From: DASRYH01 sp035687245
GTDB taxonomy: Bacteria > Actinomycetota > Coriobacteriia > Anaerosomatales > PHET01
Reading direction: 5' to 3'
Assembly: GCA_035687245.1 (NCBI GenBank)
Contig: DASRYH010000008.1
Coordinates: 124,001 to 188,000 of the forward strand
DNA: 64,000 nt
Part shown: positions 26,749-34,645 of the stretch, piece by piece
Layout of the letters: the number at the start of each line of letters is the position of its first letter
How positions within the stretch are numbered: the first letter of the stretch is position 1
Made by a program: the position numbers and the translations under genes
Notes under the pieces: model-generated
The model's database searches: none
What the model saw: the letters and a program-made list of their open reading frames with translations, nothing else
What the model was told of the DNA's origin: nothing

Positions 26749-26777
26749 GACGCCAGAAGTCTGTATTTTTCGGCGTC
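26749..26777. repeat. Inverted repeat in the leader of the group 3 hydrogenase operon
   Basis: GACGCC/GGCGTC plus an inner GAA/TTT stem forms a hairpin ending ~28 bases before the first ATG. It could be an operator or a leader structure controlling the hydrogenase genes. No clear promoter boxes were found between 26614 and 26805. Confidence 0.4.
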
Positions 26778-26805
26778 GATACACATTCACGTGCAGGGAG
26801 GGAAT

Positions 26806-27834
26806 ATGGGCGCCTTCTGCCTGGAGGAGCGCGACTTTGGGCCCTTTGTCGAGGCCCTGCGACAGGCGACTCGCGTAGTCGGCCCTGTCGCCAAGGGCAA
26901 CAAGTTCGTCTTCGATGAACTTGCCTCGGTAGAGGACCTGCGTCTCGACTATGACGTCACCATTCTGCCGCCCAAGAAGGTGTTCTTCCCGACGCGGCAG
27001 GAGGTCGTGCGCTTCGATGCCGAAGCGGTCACCGACTGCATCGATCCGGTCGACACCGTCCTTCTCGGCGTACACCCGTACGACATGCGCGGTATCGACA
27101 TGACCGACCTGCTCTTCCGCGAACGCAATGAGGACTGGAACTACCTCGCGCAGCGCGAAGCCACGACCATCGTGGCATCCAACGTGCGCACCGTCGCCCC
27201 CCGGGCGTTCTGGGCGTCGATGATTGAGGGGCGCGCTCCTCAGGGCCACGATGCGATGCTCACCAACATCGACGGTGGGTACGTGCTCGAGGTGCGCACA
27301 CCGCGCGGCGAGGCGCTACTCGCATACGGCAACTTCCGCGAAGCTACCCTCGACGAGGTCGAGGCTGCCGAACGAGTCGACCTTGAGGCATTCACGCAGT
27401 GTCAGGAGCAGCTGCCGTACTCGGCTGCTGCCGTCGCCGAGAAGGTTCGCGAAGCGTTCGGCAACGAAGAGCTGTGGGATCGGCTTTCGAAGGACTGCTT
27501 CGGCTGCGGATCCTGCAACATCGTCTGCCCGACGTGCTACTGCTTTGACGTTCGCGACATGTGGAACATCGACCAAGCCACAGGTCAGCGCACCCGCTAT
27601 TGGGACGCCTGCCTGACTCGCGAATTCGCTGCGGTAACACAGGCCGGCGGCCTCAAGGAGAACTTCCGCGAGCATCACCAGTCGCGCTTTCGCCACCGCT
27701 TCATGCGCAAGGCTGCTTACCAGTTCGAGAAGCTCGGCGGTCCGGCATGCACGGGCTGCGGGCGCTGTTCGGCGGCCTGCACGATCGACATCGCCGACCC
27801 GGTCCGTGTGATCACGGCCATCATGGAGGCCTAG
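26806..27834 (+). CDS. hydB: Group 3 hydrogenase/sulfhydrogenase beta subunit, 4Fe-4S dicluster
   Basis: This is a 342-residue electron-transfer subunit. The C-terminal half has two ferredoxin-like clusters (CFGCGSCNIVCPTCYCF at ~225 and CTGCGRCSAACTIDIAD at ~318), as in the beta subunit of Pyrococcus-type sulfhydrogenase and related anaerobic sulfite reductase subunit A. It passes electrons between the small subunit and the flavin subunit. ATG follows AGGGAGGG; its TAG abuts the ATG of the flavin subunit (TAGATG). It is the first gene of a five-gene operon. Confidence 0.9.
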   Translation: MGAFCLEERDFGPFVEALRQATRVVGPVAKGNKFVFDELASVEDLRLDYDVTILPPKKVFFPTRQEVVRFDAEAVTDCIDPVDTVLLGVHPYDMRGIDMTDLLFRERNEDWNYLAQREATTIVASNVRTVAPRAFWASMIEGRAPQGHDAMLTNIDGGYVLEVRTPRGEALLAYGNFREATLDEVEAAERVDLEAFTQCQEQLPYSAAAVAEKVREAFGNEELWDRLSKDCFGCGSCNIVCPTCYCFDVRDMWNIDQATGQRTRYWDACLTREFAAVTQAGGLKENFREHHQSRFRHRFMRKAAYQFEKLGGPACTGCGRCSAACTIDIADPVRVITAIMEA

Positions 27835-28695
27835 ATGACCGACGTCACCACCTCACATGAGTGCGAGTGCGGGCACACGAAGAACATCTTCATGCCCAGG
27901 GAAGCCAAGATCATCCGCACCTCTCGGCCGACCGCTTCGGAGAAGCACATCACGCTGCAGCTCGCCGACCACTCACCGCTCGAGTTCGAGCCCGGCCAGA
28001 TTCTTGAGGTTGGCGTCATGGGCTACGGCGAGATCCCGATCGGTCTGGCAAGCTCGCCGACGCGCACGCACAGCTTCGATATTGTCGTGCGCACGGTCGG
28101 ACGGGTGACCACCGCAATCAACTCCAAAGAGGTCGGAGACTCGCTGTGGATTCGTGGGCCTCTGGGTAACGGCTTCGACCTCGATGCACTGCGCGGCCAC
28201 GACATCCTGATCGTCGCCGGTGGCATCGGGCTTTGCCCGACGCGATCACTCATCCAGTACATCACCGACCGGCGCGACGAATTCGGCCACTTCACGCTGT
28301 TCTACGGTGCGCGTGATCCGCTGCAGCTGCTCTTCACGGAGGATCGCTTCGACTGGCGCAGCTCGCCGTTCGTCGACTACCACGAGACTGTGGACCGAGC
28401 TGACTTCACGTGGACGGGCAACGTGGGCGTGATCCCGCAGCTCTTCAAGAAGACGACGAACATAGGCCCCGACACCCGCGTCATCGTATGTGGGCCGCCG
28501 GTCATGTTCCGCTTCGTGCTGAGCGAGCTCGACAAGCTCGGCGTGCCGCACGAGAACGTGTTCGTGGACCTAGAGCGCCGTATGAAGTGCGGCGTGGGCA
28601 AGTGCGGCCACTGCCAGATCAACGACAAGTACTGCTGTATCGACGGCCCGGTGTTCAGTGTCGCTGAGACCAACGAGCTCGAGGAGGCGATCTAG
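27835..28695 (+). CDS. hydG: Group 3 hydrogenase gamma subunit, FAD/NAD(P)-binding
   Basis: This 286-residue ferredoxin-NADP reductase-type subunit has a flavin region around PIGLASSPT, the nucleotide-binding VAGGIGLCPTRSLI and the CGPPVMFRF motif. A C-terminal 2Fe-2S motif is seen at CGVGKCGHCQ-x6-CC. It connects hydrogen oxidation or evolution in the cytosol to NAD(P)H; whether it prefers NADP or NAD cannot be told by eye. There is no gap after the beta subunit and one base before the small subunit. Confidence 0.92.
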   Translation: MTDVTTSHECECGHTKNIFMPREAKIIRTSRPTASEKHITLQLADHSPLEFEPGQILEVGVMGYGEIPIGLASSPTRTHSFDIVVRTVGRVTTAINSKEVGDSLWIRGPLGNGFDLDALRGHDILIVAGGIGLCPTRSLIQYITDRRDEFGHFTLFYGARDPLQLLFTEDRFDWRSSPFVDYHETVDRADFTWTGNVGVIPQLFKKTTNIGPDTRVIVCGPPVMFRFVLSELDKLGVPHENVFVDLERRMKCGVGKCGHCQINDKYCCIDGPVFSVAETNELEEAI

Positions 28696-28696
28696 C

Positions 28697-29440
28697 ATGA
28701 CGAAGATGAAGCTCGCCTTTTTCGACTTCACGAGTTGCGAAGGTTGCCAGATAGAGTTCACGAACATGGGCGAAGACGTCATCCTCGAGCTGCTCAAGCA
28801 CGTCGATATCGTCGAGTTTCGCGAGGCGATGACCGAGACCACCACGGATCGCATCGACGTCGCGCTCGTTGAAGGCAGCTTCACCCGTGAGGCCGATCGC
28901 GTTCGCCTGGAGCAGATTCGAAAGCGCGCCAGCATCGTGATCGCCTACGGTGCCTGTGCTTGCACTGGTGGTATCAATGCCCTGCGCAACCATCAGGATG
29001 ACTTCGCCGAGTACGTGTACGGCGAGGACGCCGAGATGCCGCATCTGCGTACCGGCACAGCGCGGCCCATCTCGGCGGCGATCAAGGTCGACTACGAGAT
29101 TCGCGGTTGCCCCATGAGCATGGAGGAGCTCCAGCGCGTACTCGCCAATGCTCTACACGGCACCGAGTACGTCGTCTCCACCAACCCCGTCTGCACCCAG
29201 TGCAAGAGGCGTGAGATCGTTTGCCGCTTCGACGAAGGCGACTACTGTATGGGCCCGATCGCGCGTGCCGGTTGCGGCGCGCCGTGCCCGGCCGACGGTA
29301 TTCCGTGCGAAGCGTGTCGCGGCTTCGTCGACGACGCGAATCTTGCTGCCCTCGAGAAGCTGCTCATCGAACGCGCTGGCTTCTCTCGGCGACGCGCTAC
29401 TGCCAAGTCCCGCATGTTCACCGCGAATCTGAGGAGCTAG
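28697..29440 (+). CDS. hydD: Group 3 [NiFe] hydrogenase small subunit
   Basis: This 247-residue subunit has no Tat signal and no anchor, so it is cytosolic. The proximal cluster is ligated by CEGCQIEF and GACACTGG and by RGCPMSMEE. Further cysteines (CTQCKRREIVC...CMGPIARAGCGAPCPADGIPCEAC) would bind extra clusters near the beta subunit. This matches the delta subunit of group 3b enzymes. ATG lies one base after the flavin subunit stop, with GAGGAGG inside the upstream gene. Confidence 0.92.
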   Translation: MTKMKLAFFDFTSCEGCQIEFTNMGEDVILELLKHVDIVEFREAMTETTTDRIDVALVEGSFTREADRVRLEQIRKRASIVIAYGACACTGGINALRNHQDDFAEYVYGEDAEMPHLRTGTARPISAAIKVDYEIRGCPMSMEELQRVLANALHGTEYVVSTNPVCTQCKRREIVCRFDEGDYCMGPIARAGCGAPCPADGIPCEACRGFVDDANLAALEKLLIERAGFSRRRATAKSRMFTANLRS

Positions 29441-29444
29441 CTCG

Positions 29445-30761
29445 ATGGGGCAGACGATCAACATCGACGTCCACCACATCACGCGTGTGGAGGGCCACGG
29501 CAACATCAAGGTCAACGTCACCGATGGCTTGGTGGAGACGTGTGAGTGGTCGGTTCCCGAGGCGCCCCGCTTCTTTGAAGCGATGGTGCGTGGCCGTCAC
29601 TACACCGAGGTCGCCCGCATCGTGAGCCGAATCTGCGGCATCTGCGCGGTCGGCCACACCCTGGCTGCCTGCAAGGCAGTTGAAGACGCCATGGGCATCG
29701 AAATCACGGAGCAGACGCGCAAGCTTCGGACTCTACTTAAGCATGCGGAGAACGCGGACAGTCACATCCTGCACGTCTACGTGCTGGTCGCGCCCGATCT
29801 TCTGGGCGCACAGTCTGCTTTCGCGCTCGTGCCCACCCATGGCGAGGTCGTGGCGCGTGCACTTCGGCTGAAGCGACTCACGCATGAGTGGGGCTCGCTC
29901 ATCGGCGGCCGCACGACTCATCCCACCACGGTCGTGCCGGGCGGCTTCACGCGCCTGCCGAGCGTGAACGACCTCGTCGCACTCCGCGAAAAGATCCTTG
30001 CTGCCGTCCCGGACCTCGAGATCACGGTGGATACCGTCGCATCGCTGGCCGGCGCCATTCCGGACTTCGACCGTCCCACCGAGTACATGGCGGTCACCTC
30101 AGATGACGAGTACGGCCTCTACGACGGCTATGTTCAGACGATCCTGCCCGACGGCGACCGCGCCACCTATGCCGTTGCCGACTACCGCAGCTGCACCAAC
30201 GAGTACGTCTCGCCGAACTCCACCGCGAAGTACGCGAAGAACCGCCTGGACAGCTATGCCGCCGGCGCGCTGGCGCGCTTCAACGTCAACTACGACAAGC
30301 TCCACCCTGAAGCGAAGGCCGTCGCGGAGCGTCTCGGTATGGGGCCGATCTGCACGAACCCCTACTTCAACTCGGTAGCGCAGGTCGTTGAGATCGTTCA
30401 CTCGGTATACGAAGGGCTGCGCCTGATCGACGAGCTCATCGCGGAGGGCGTCAACGCTGAGGCGCTTGTGCAGCCGACCTCCTTCGGCAGGGGCACCGCC
30501 GTCATCGAGGTGCCTCGCGGCATCCTGTTCCACGAGTATGCCTTCGACGAAGAGGGCTTCTGCACCGACGGCAACTGCATCATCCCGACGGGCCAGAACC
30601 ACGCCAACATCCAAGCGGACTTCGACGCGCTGCTTCCGTGGGCGCTCGAGCGAGCGATGTCTGAAGACGAGATGCGGCTGACCTTCGAGATGCTCGTGCG
30701 CGCCTACGACCCCTGCATCTCGTGCTCGACGCACTACCTCGACGTGGAGTTTGTGCGCTAG
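29445..30761 (+). CDS. hydA: Group 3 [NiFe] hydrogenase large subunit
   Basis: This catalytic subunit (438 residues) has the N-terminal motif RICGICAVGH and the C-terminal motif DPCISCSTH with an ordinary cysteine in the place where the other hydrogenase has selenocysteine. A short extension (YLDVEFVR) follows the motif histidine and is the likely substrate of the protease encoded next. Together with the preceding three genes it forms a bidirectional, NAD(P)-linked cytosolic hydrogenase, probably group 3b. Confidence 0.94.
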   Translation: MGQTINIDVHHITRVEGHGNIKVNVTDGLVETCEWSVPEAPRFFEAMVRGRHYTEVARIVSRICGICAVGHTLAACKAVEDAMGIEITEQTRKLRTLLKHAENADSHILHVYVLVAPDLLGAQSAFALVPTHGEVVARALRLKRLTHEWGSLIGGRTTHPTTVVPGGFTRLPSVNDLVALREKILAAVPDLEITVDTVASLAGAIPDFDRPTEYMAVTSDDEYGLYDGYVQTILPDGDRATYAVADYRSCTNEYVSPNSTAKYAKNRLDSYAAGALARFNVNYDKLHPEAKAVAERLGMGPICTNPYFNSVAQVVEIVHSVYEGLRLIDELIAEGVNAEALVQPTSFGRGTAVIEVPRGILFHEYAFDEEGFCTDGNCIIPTGQNHANIQADFDALLPWALERAMSEDEMRLTFEMLVRAYDPCISCSTHYLDVEFVR

Positions 30762-30766
30762 GCGCC

Positions 30767-31237
30767 GTGCGCTACCTCATCGGCATAGGCAACTACTATG
30801 GCCTGGACGACTCGGTCGGGCTGCGAATCGCCGAAGTGATCGGCGAGCGTGGACTCGACCGGGGCTTCCAGGCCATTGATATGGGAGGCAACCTCCTCGA
30901 TCTCATTCACTACCTTGGGCCCGAGACCGAGCAAGTCCTCATCGTCGACTCCGCCCGGATGGGCATGGAGCCGGGGTCTTGGGCGCTGTTCACGCCGGAT
31001 CAGGTGGCCACACGTAAGCCTCAGGCCGGATTCAGTACCCACGAGGGTGATCTGCTCAAGGTGCTTGAGTTCGCCGCAGCACTCGGGGAGCCGCTACCGC
31101 CGGTGACGATCATGGGCATCGAGCCCGGACACATCGACGACGCACCTGGACTGTCCGCTGAACTGGAATCGCGTTTTGAAGCGTACGTCGAGGCGGCTAT
31201 CGAGTTCCTTAACACGGGCTCTGAACTGCCCGGTTAG
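30767..31237 (+). CDS. Hydrogenase maturation protease for the group 3 enzyme
   Basis: This 156-residue M52-family protein begins RYLIGIGNYYGLDDSVGLRIAE, with the conserved GIGN and an Asp in place of the more common Glu. It has VDSARMGMEPG as the second acidic site and STHEGDLLKVLE for the conserved His. It would remove the C-terminal extension of the large subunit just upstream. The GTG start lies 5 bases after that gene's stop; the ribosome site is weak (TAGG). It differs clearly from the protease at 1312-1896, in line with one protease per hydrogenase type. Confidence 0.85.
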   Translation: MRYLIGIGNYYGLDDSVGLRIAEVIGERGLDRGFQAIDMGGNLLDLIHYLGPETEQVLIVDSARMGMEPGSWALFTPDQVATRKPQAGFSTHEGDLLKVLEFAAALGEPLPPVTIMGIEPGHIDDAPGLSAELESRFEAYVEAAIEFLNTGSELPG

Positions 31238-31291
31238 GTTCGAGTGTGGCCCGTTAAGACCCGAGGCCAAGAACTCGGAAGGCGGGCATGT

Positions 31292-31331
31292 CACGCTCCG
31301 TCCGGTAGAACGGCAGACGGAACGAAGCGTG
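31292..31331. repeat. Long interrupted inverted repeat before radC
   Basis: CACGCT-CCGTC pairs with GACGG-(AACGA)-AGCGTG, a two-part stem with a side bulge. It could end the hydrogenase operon transcript or shape the radC leader. There is no T-run. Confidence 0.4.
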
Positions 31332-31345
31332 GGGTGTGAGCGGCG

Positions 31346-31984
31346 ATGGCTGATCCAAAAGAGCAGCTTCTGCACGGGGACGTGCAGGCACTGAGCGACG
31401 CGGGCTTGTTGTCGGTGCTGGTGGGCGTACGGGCGGCCGGCACCATCGAGCGTCTCCTTGACGGTGGGGAAGTGAGTTGCGGGATCGCGTCCCTGTCCGG
31501 CGAGGAGCTGATTGCGATCGATGGCGTAGGCAAGGCGGGTGCCGCACGAGTACTCGCGTGCATGGAGATGGGCCGCCGCGCTGGGGCCGTGCGACACGAC
31601 GATCGCCCCTCGATCAACACGCCCGAAGATGTCGTCGAGCTCTGCGGCTACAGGATGGCGGGCCTGGATCGCGAGCACTTCCGAGTGCTGGCGCTCAATA
31701 CCAAGAACCGGCTCATTCGCATGTTCGAAGTCTCGGTTGGCTCGCTCAACGCCACGATCGTTCATCCTCGCGAGCTGTTCAAAGACGCAGTGCGTCTTTC
31801 GGCGGCCTCGATCGTCGTCGTACACAACCACCCGTCGGGCGACCCGACGCCCTCAGGTGCCGACATTCAGCTCACTCGCCGAATCGTCAAAGCCGGCGAC
31901 GTGCTCGGTATCGACGTACTGGATCATGTCGTCATCGGTGACGGCGGACAGCATGCGAGCCTGCGCGATTTGGGACTCATGTAG
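31346..31984 (+). CDS. radC: RadC/JAB-domain protein
   Basis: This 212-residue protein has an N-terminal helix-hairpin-helix-like region (LIAIDGVGKAGAARVLA) and a C-terminal JAB/MPN metalloprotease-like domain with the HNHPSGDPTPSGAD zinc motif (~163-176). RadC proteins are widespread; the historical repair role is doubtful and the biochemical activity is unknown. It is slightly shorter than E. coli RadC. Upstream of mreB, as in many bacteria. Confidence 0.92.
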   Translation: MADPKEQLLHGDVQALSDAGLLSVLVGVRAAGTIERLLDGGEVSCGIASLSGEELIAIDGVGKAGAARVLACMEMGRRAGAVRHDDRPSINTPEDVVELCGYRMAGLDREHFRVLALNTKNRLIRMFEVSVGSLNATIVHPRELFKDAVRLSAASIVVVHNHPSGDPTPSGADIQLTRRIVKAGDVLGIDVLDHVVIGDGGQHASLRDLGLM

Positions 31985-32039
31985 GGCTGCAACACCAGAG
32001 ACCCGCTGCTAGCGGTGCCAATTCGCAACATGTCGGCTG

Positions 32040-32048
32040 TGTTACACT
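32040..32048 (+). promoter_or_regulatory. Extended -10 promoter before mreB
   Basis: TGTTACACT gives TGn plus TACACT. The -35 is weak (AATTCG/TTCGCA region ~32020-32027). Transcription would start near 32055, directly before the hairpin at 32065. Confidence 0.4.
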
Positions 32049-32064
32049 TCTACGGATGTGCGAC

Positions 32065-32097
32065 CGACCCGGACCAAACTGGTCGCGGGTCGTTTTT
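32065..32097 (+). terminator. Strong hairpin with T5 run between radC and mreB: terminator or attenuator
   Basis: CGACCCG/CGGGTCG with inner GACCA/TGGTC gives a long stem ending in TTTTT, 70 bases before mreB. If the extended -10 just upstream is used, this lies in the mreB leader and would act as an attenuator; otherwise it simply ends radC. Confidence 0.8.
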
Positions 32098-32161
32098 GCC
32101 ATGGTGCAGTGCACCGTGAAGGCCGCCGCAGAGCGGTCATGTGGAAGGAGACTTCAGAGAC

Positions 32162-33202
32162 TTGTCTCTCGTAGATATGTTCTTCAATTCGTGGGGCGGC
32201 GACATGGCCGTCGACCTCGGAACCGCCAACACTCTTGTGTCGGTGCGTGGCCGGGGCATCGTGCTCATTGAGCCCTCGGTAGTAGCAGTCGAGCGCGATA
32301 GCAAGCGCGTGCTCGCTGTCGGCATCGACGCCAAGCGCATGCTTGGCCGTACCCCGGGCAGCATCGTAGCCATTCGGCCGCTCAAGGACGGCGTCATCGC
32401 CGACTTCGAGGTTACCGAAGCAATGCTGCGCTACTTCATCAACAAGACGCGCGTGAAGCGCTTCCCGTGGCAGCCGAAGCCGCGCGTGGTCGTCTGTGTG
32501 CCGTCTGGTGTCACCGAAGTCGAGAAGCGCGCTGTCTTCGAGGCCACTATGCAGGCCGGCGCACGCCAGGCCTTCCTGATCGAGGAGCCCATGGCCGCAG
32601 CGATCGGTTCGGGGCTTCCGATTCAGGAGCCGACCGGCTCGATGGTCGTCGACATCGGTGGCGGTACGACTGAAGTCGCCGTCATCTCTTTGGGCGGCAT
32701 CGTGTGCGCACAGTCGATCAGAATCGCCGGCGACGAGTTCGATGACGCCGTCATCGCTCACGTCAAGCGCGTGTACAACGTGCTGATCGGCGAGCGTACT
32801 GCTGAAGAGATCAAGTTCGAGATCGGTAGCGCGTGGCCGCTGCTTGAAGAGGTCGACGTAGAGGTTCGTGGTCGCGACCTGCTCACCGGCCTGCCGCGCA
32901 CCATCACGATGGAATCCGAAGAGATCCGCGAAGCGCTCGAGGAGCCGATCGTGGCAATCGTTTCGGCCGTGAAGGGCACCCTCGAGCAGACTCCGCCGGA
33001 GCTCGCCAGCGACCTGATGGAGTACGGCATCGTGCTGACCGGAGGCGGTGCGCTGCTCAAGGGTCTCGACGAGCGGCTGCGCCACGAGACCGGCATGCCC
33101 GTCCACGTCTCTGAGAGTGCGCTTACCAACGTCGTGGACGGCTCCGCGCAAGCGCTCGAGGAGATCGACGTGCTCAAGAAGGTGCTCCAGGGCGGTCGGT
33201 AG
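32162..33202 (+). CDS. mreB: Rod-shape-determining protein MreB
   Basis: This is an actin-like ATPase that forms membrane-associated filaments and guides lateral wall synthesis. It shows DMAVDLGTANTLV (phosphate 1), VDIGGGTTEVAVISLGG (phosphate 2), the adenosine motif TGGGALLKGLDE and EEPMAAAIGSG. TTG at 32162 is taken as start because AAGGAG lies 11 bases upstream; ATG at 32177 would give the more typical short N-terminus and is possible. It is the first gene of mreB-mreC-mreD-mrdA-rodA, so the organism should be rod-shaped. Confidence 0.95.
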   Translation: MSLVDMFFNSWGGDMAVDLGTANTLVSVRGRGIVLIEPSVVAVERDSKRVLAVGIDAKRMLGRTPGSIVAIRPLKDGVIADFEVTEAMLRYFINKTRVKRFPWQPKPRVVVCVPSGVTEVEKRAVFEATMQAGARQAFLIEEPMAAAIGSGLPIQEPTGSMVVDIGGGTTEVAVISLGGIVCAQSIRIAGDEFDDAVIAHVKRVYNVLIGERTAEEIKFEIGSAWPLLEEVDVEVRGRDLLTGLPRTITMESEEIREALEEPIVAIVSAVKGTLEQTPPELASDLMEYGIVLTGGGALLKGLDERLRHETGMPVHVSESALTNVVDGSAQALEEIDVLKKVLQGGR

Positions 33203-33218
33203 GCCGCACGGGTAGCCG

Positions 33219-34079
33219 ATGCGGATCAACCAGCAACCAGAGAATCAGGGACCGAAGCTCACCACGCTCATCGTCTTCGTGGTGCTCTCGGTGCTGCTCA
33301 TGACTGTCTGGTTCCGCGAGGGTGAGAGCGGTCCGCTCCATAAGATCCAGTCCGGCACCCACGCGATCGCGGCGCCGTTCTCTTCGGTGGGAGAGTTCGT
33401 GACCCGGCCCTTCCGCGGCTTCTTCGCTTGGGCGGGGGACCTCGGTGTCTCACGTACGGAGCTCGTTCAGCTGCGTTCGCAAAACGAGACGCTGCGCAAG
33501 CGCGTCGCCCAGCTAGAGGAGGCGCGGCTCGAGAACGAGCGTCTGAAAGCACTCGTCGATGCAGCGGCTTCTCAGGAGTCCTCATCGGTGGTCGCTCGTG
33601 TGATCGGCCGGCCCACGAACCCGTGGGAAGACACCATCACCATCGGTCTCGGCACCAACGGCGGCGTCAAGGCGGGAATGCCTGTCGTCGGCCCGCGAGG
33701 GTTGCTCGGTCAGACCGTTGACGTGGCCGGCAACAGCGCCCGCGTGAGGTTGCTCACGGACCAACGCAGCGGCGTGGCAGCAATGATCCAGCGCAACCGG
33801 GCCGAAGGGGTGCTGCGCGGCTCCATCGACGGGCAGCTCACTCTCGACTTCGTGAGCCGAGAGACGACCATCAAGGCCGGCGACGTAGTCATCACCTCTG
33901 GCATGGGCGGCATCTATCCTAAAGGTCTCATCATTGGCGAGGTCAGCCGCGTCAGCCGCGCTACTAACGCGCTCTACCAGGACATTCTCGTAAAGGGCTC
34001 CGCCCGCGTGGGCAGTCTCGAAGAGGTGCTCGTGCTCACGGGCGCAACCGCTCAGGTCGACCAGACGGGAGGCGAGTAG
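33219..34079 (+). CDS. mreC: Rod-shape-determining protein MreC
   Basis: This 286-residue protein has a single N-terminal membrane helix (~14-31), a coiled coil (~80-115, rich in Leu/Glu/Arg) and a beta-rich periplasmic domain with the family segment GLLGQTVDVAGNSARVRLLTD. It bridges MreB and PBP2. ATG lies 16 bases after mreB; the stop overlaps the mreD GTG by one base (TAGTG). Confidence 0.94.
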   Translation: MRINQQPENQGPKLTTLIVFVVLSVLLMTVWFREGESGPLHKIQSGTHAIAAPFSSVGEFVTRPFRGFFAWAGDLGVSRTELVQLRSQNETLRKRVAQLEEARLENERLKALVDAAASQESSSVVARVIGRPTNPWEDTITIGLGTNGGVKAGMPVVGPRGLLGQTVDVAGNSARVRLLTDQRSGVAAMIQRNRAEGVLRGSIDGQLTLDFVSRETTIKAGDVVITSGMGGIYPKGLIIGEVSRVSRATNALYQDILVKGSARVGSLEEVLVLTGATAQVDQTGGE

Positions 34080-34588
34080 TGAAAGTACTGCCTACTGTGC
34101 TGGCAGTTGTTGCGGCTGCGCTGCTGCAAGTGATGCTCGCACCATCTCTGGCAATCGGCGGCATCGTGCCCAACGTGCTCTTCCTTGTCGTCACAACGCT
34201 GGCGCTTGCCGAGGGCCCTGTGCCCGGGGCTAGTGCGGGCTTCGCAGCCGGTCTGGTCTATGACATGCTCGGCAGTGGACCCATCGGACCGATGGCGCTC
34301 GTGCTCGCGGTCGTCGGATACCTCGCCGGCCTGCTCCATGAGCAGATGTTTGCCGAAGGCTGGCTGCTGCCGCTGACGGTCTTGGGAGTCGCGGCACTCG
34401 GCACCGAAATGGCCTACGGCCTCGTGCTCGGACTCATCGGCGAAGGCGCGCCTTTCTGGGCTTCGCTCGTCACGCGCGTGCTCCCGGCCGCCGTCTACAA
34501 CACCGTACTCGCGCTCCTCGTCTACCCTTGGTTGGCTCGCTTCTTGCGACGCGACCACCCCATGACGACCTTCCGCAGGCTCGGTTAG
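34079..34588 (+). CDS. mreD: Rod-shape-determining protein MreD
   Basis: This 169-residue polytopic membrane protein has about five hydrophobic helices and the family-like segment GIVPNVLFLVVTTLALAEG followed by GFAAGLVYDMLGSGPIG. Its sequence is weakly conserved, but length, topology and position between mreC and the PBP2 gene fix the call. Coupled to mreC through TAGTG. Confidence 0.9.
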   Translation: MKVLPTVLAVVAAALLQVMLAPSLAIGGIVPNVLFLVVTTLALAEGPVPGASAGFAAGLVYDMLGSGPIGPMALVLAVVGYLAGLLHEQMFAEGWLLPLTVLGVAALGTEMAYGLVLGLIGEGAPFWASLVTRVLPAAVYNTVLALLVYPWLARFLRRDHPMTTFRRLG

Positions 34589-34645
34589 CCTGCCTTTTGG
34601 CTGCCCTTCGGCAGCGCATCCACTCGACTGCCTTGAAGGTTGGAA

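Noticed and set aside
32042..33229. Minus-strand frame opposite mreB
   Set aside because: It lies wholly within a conserved gene with certain motifs and lacks any recognisable product.
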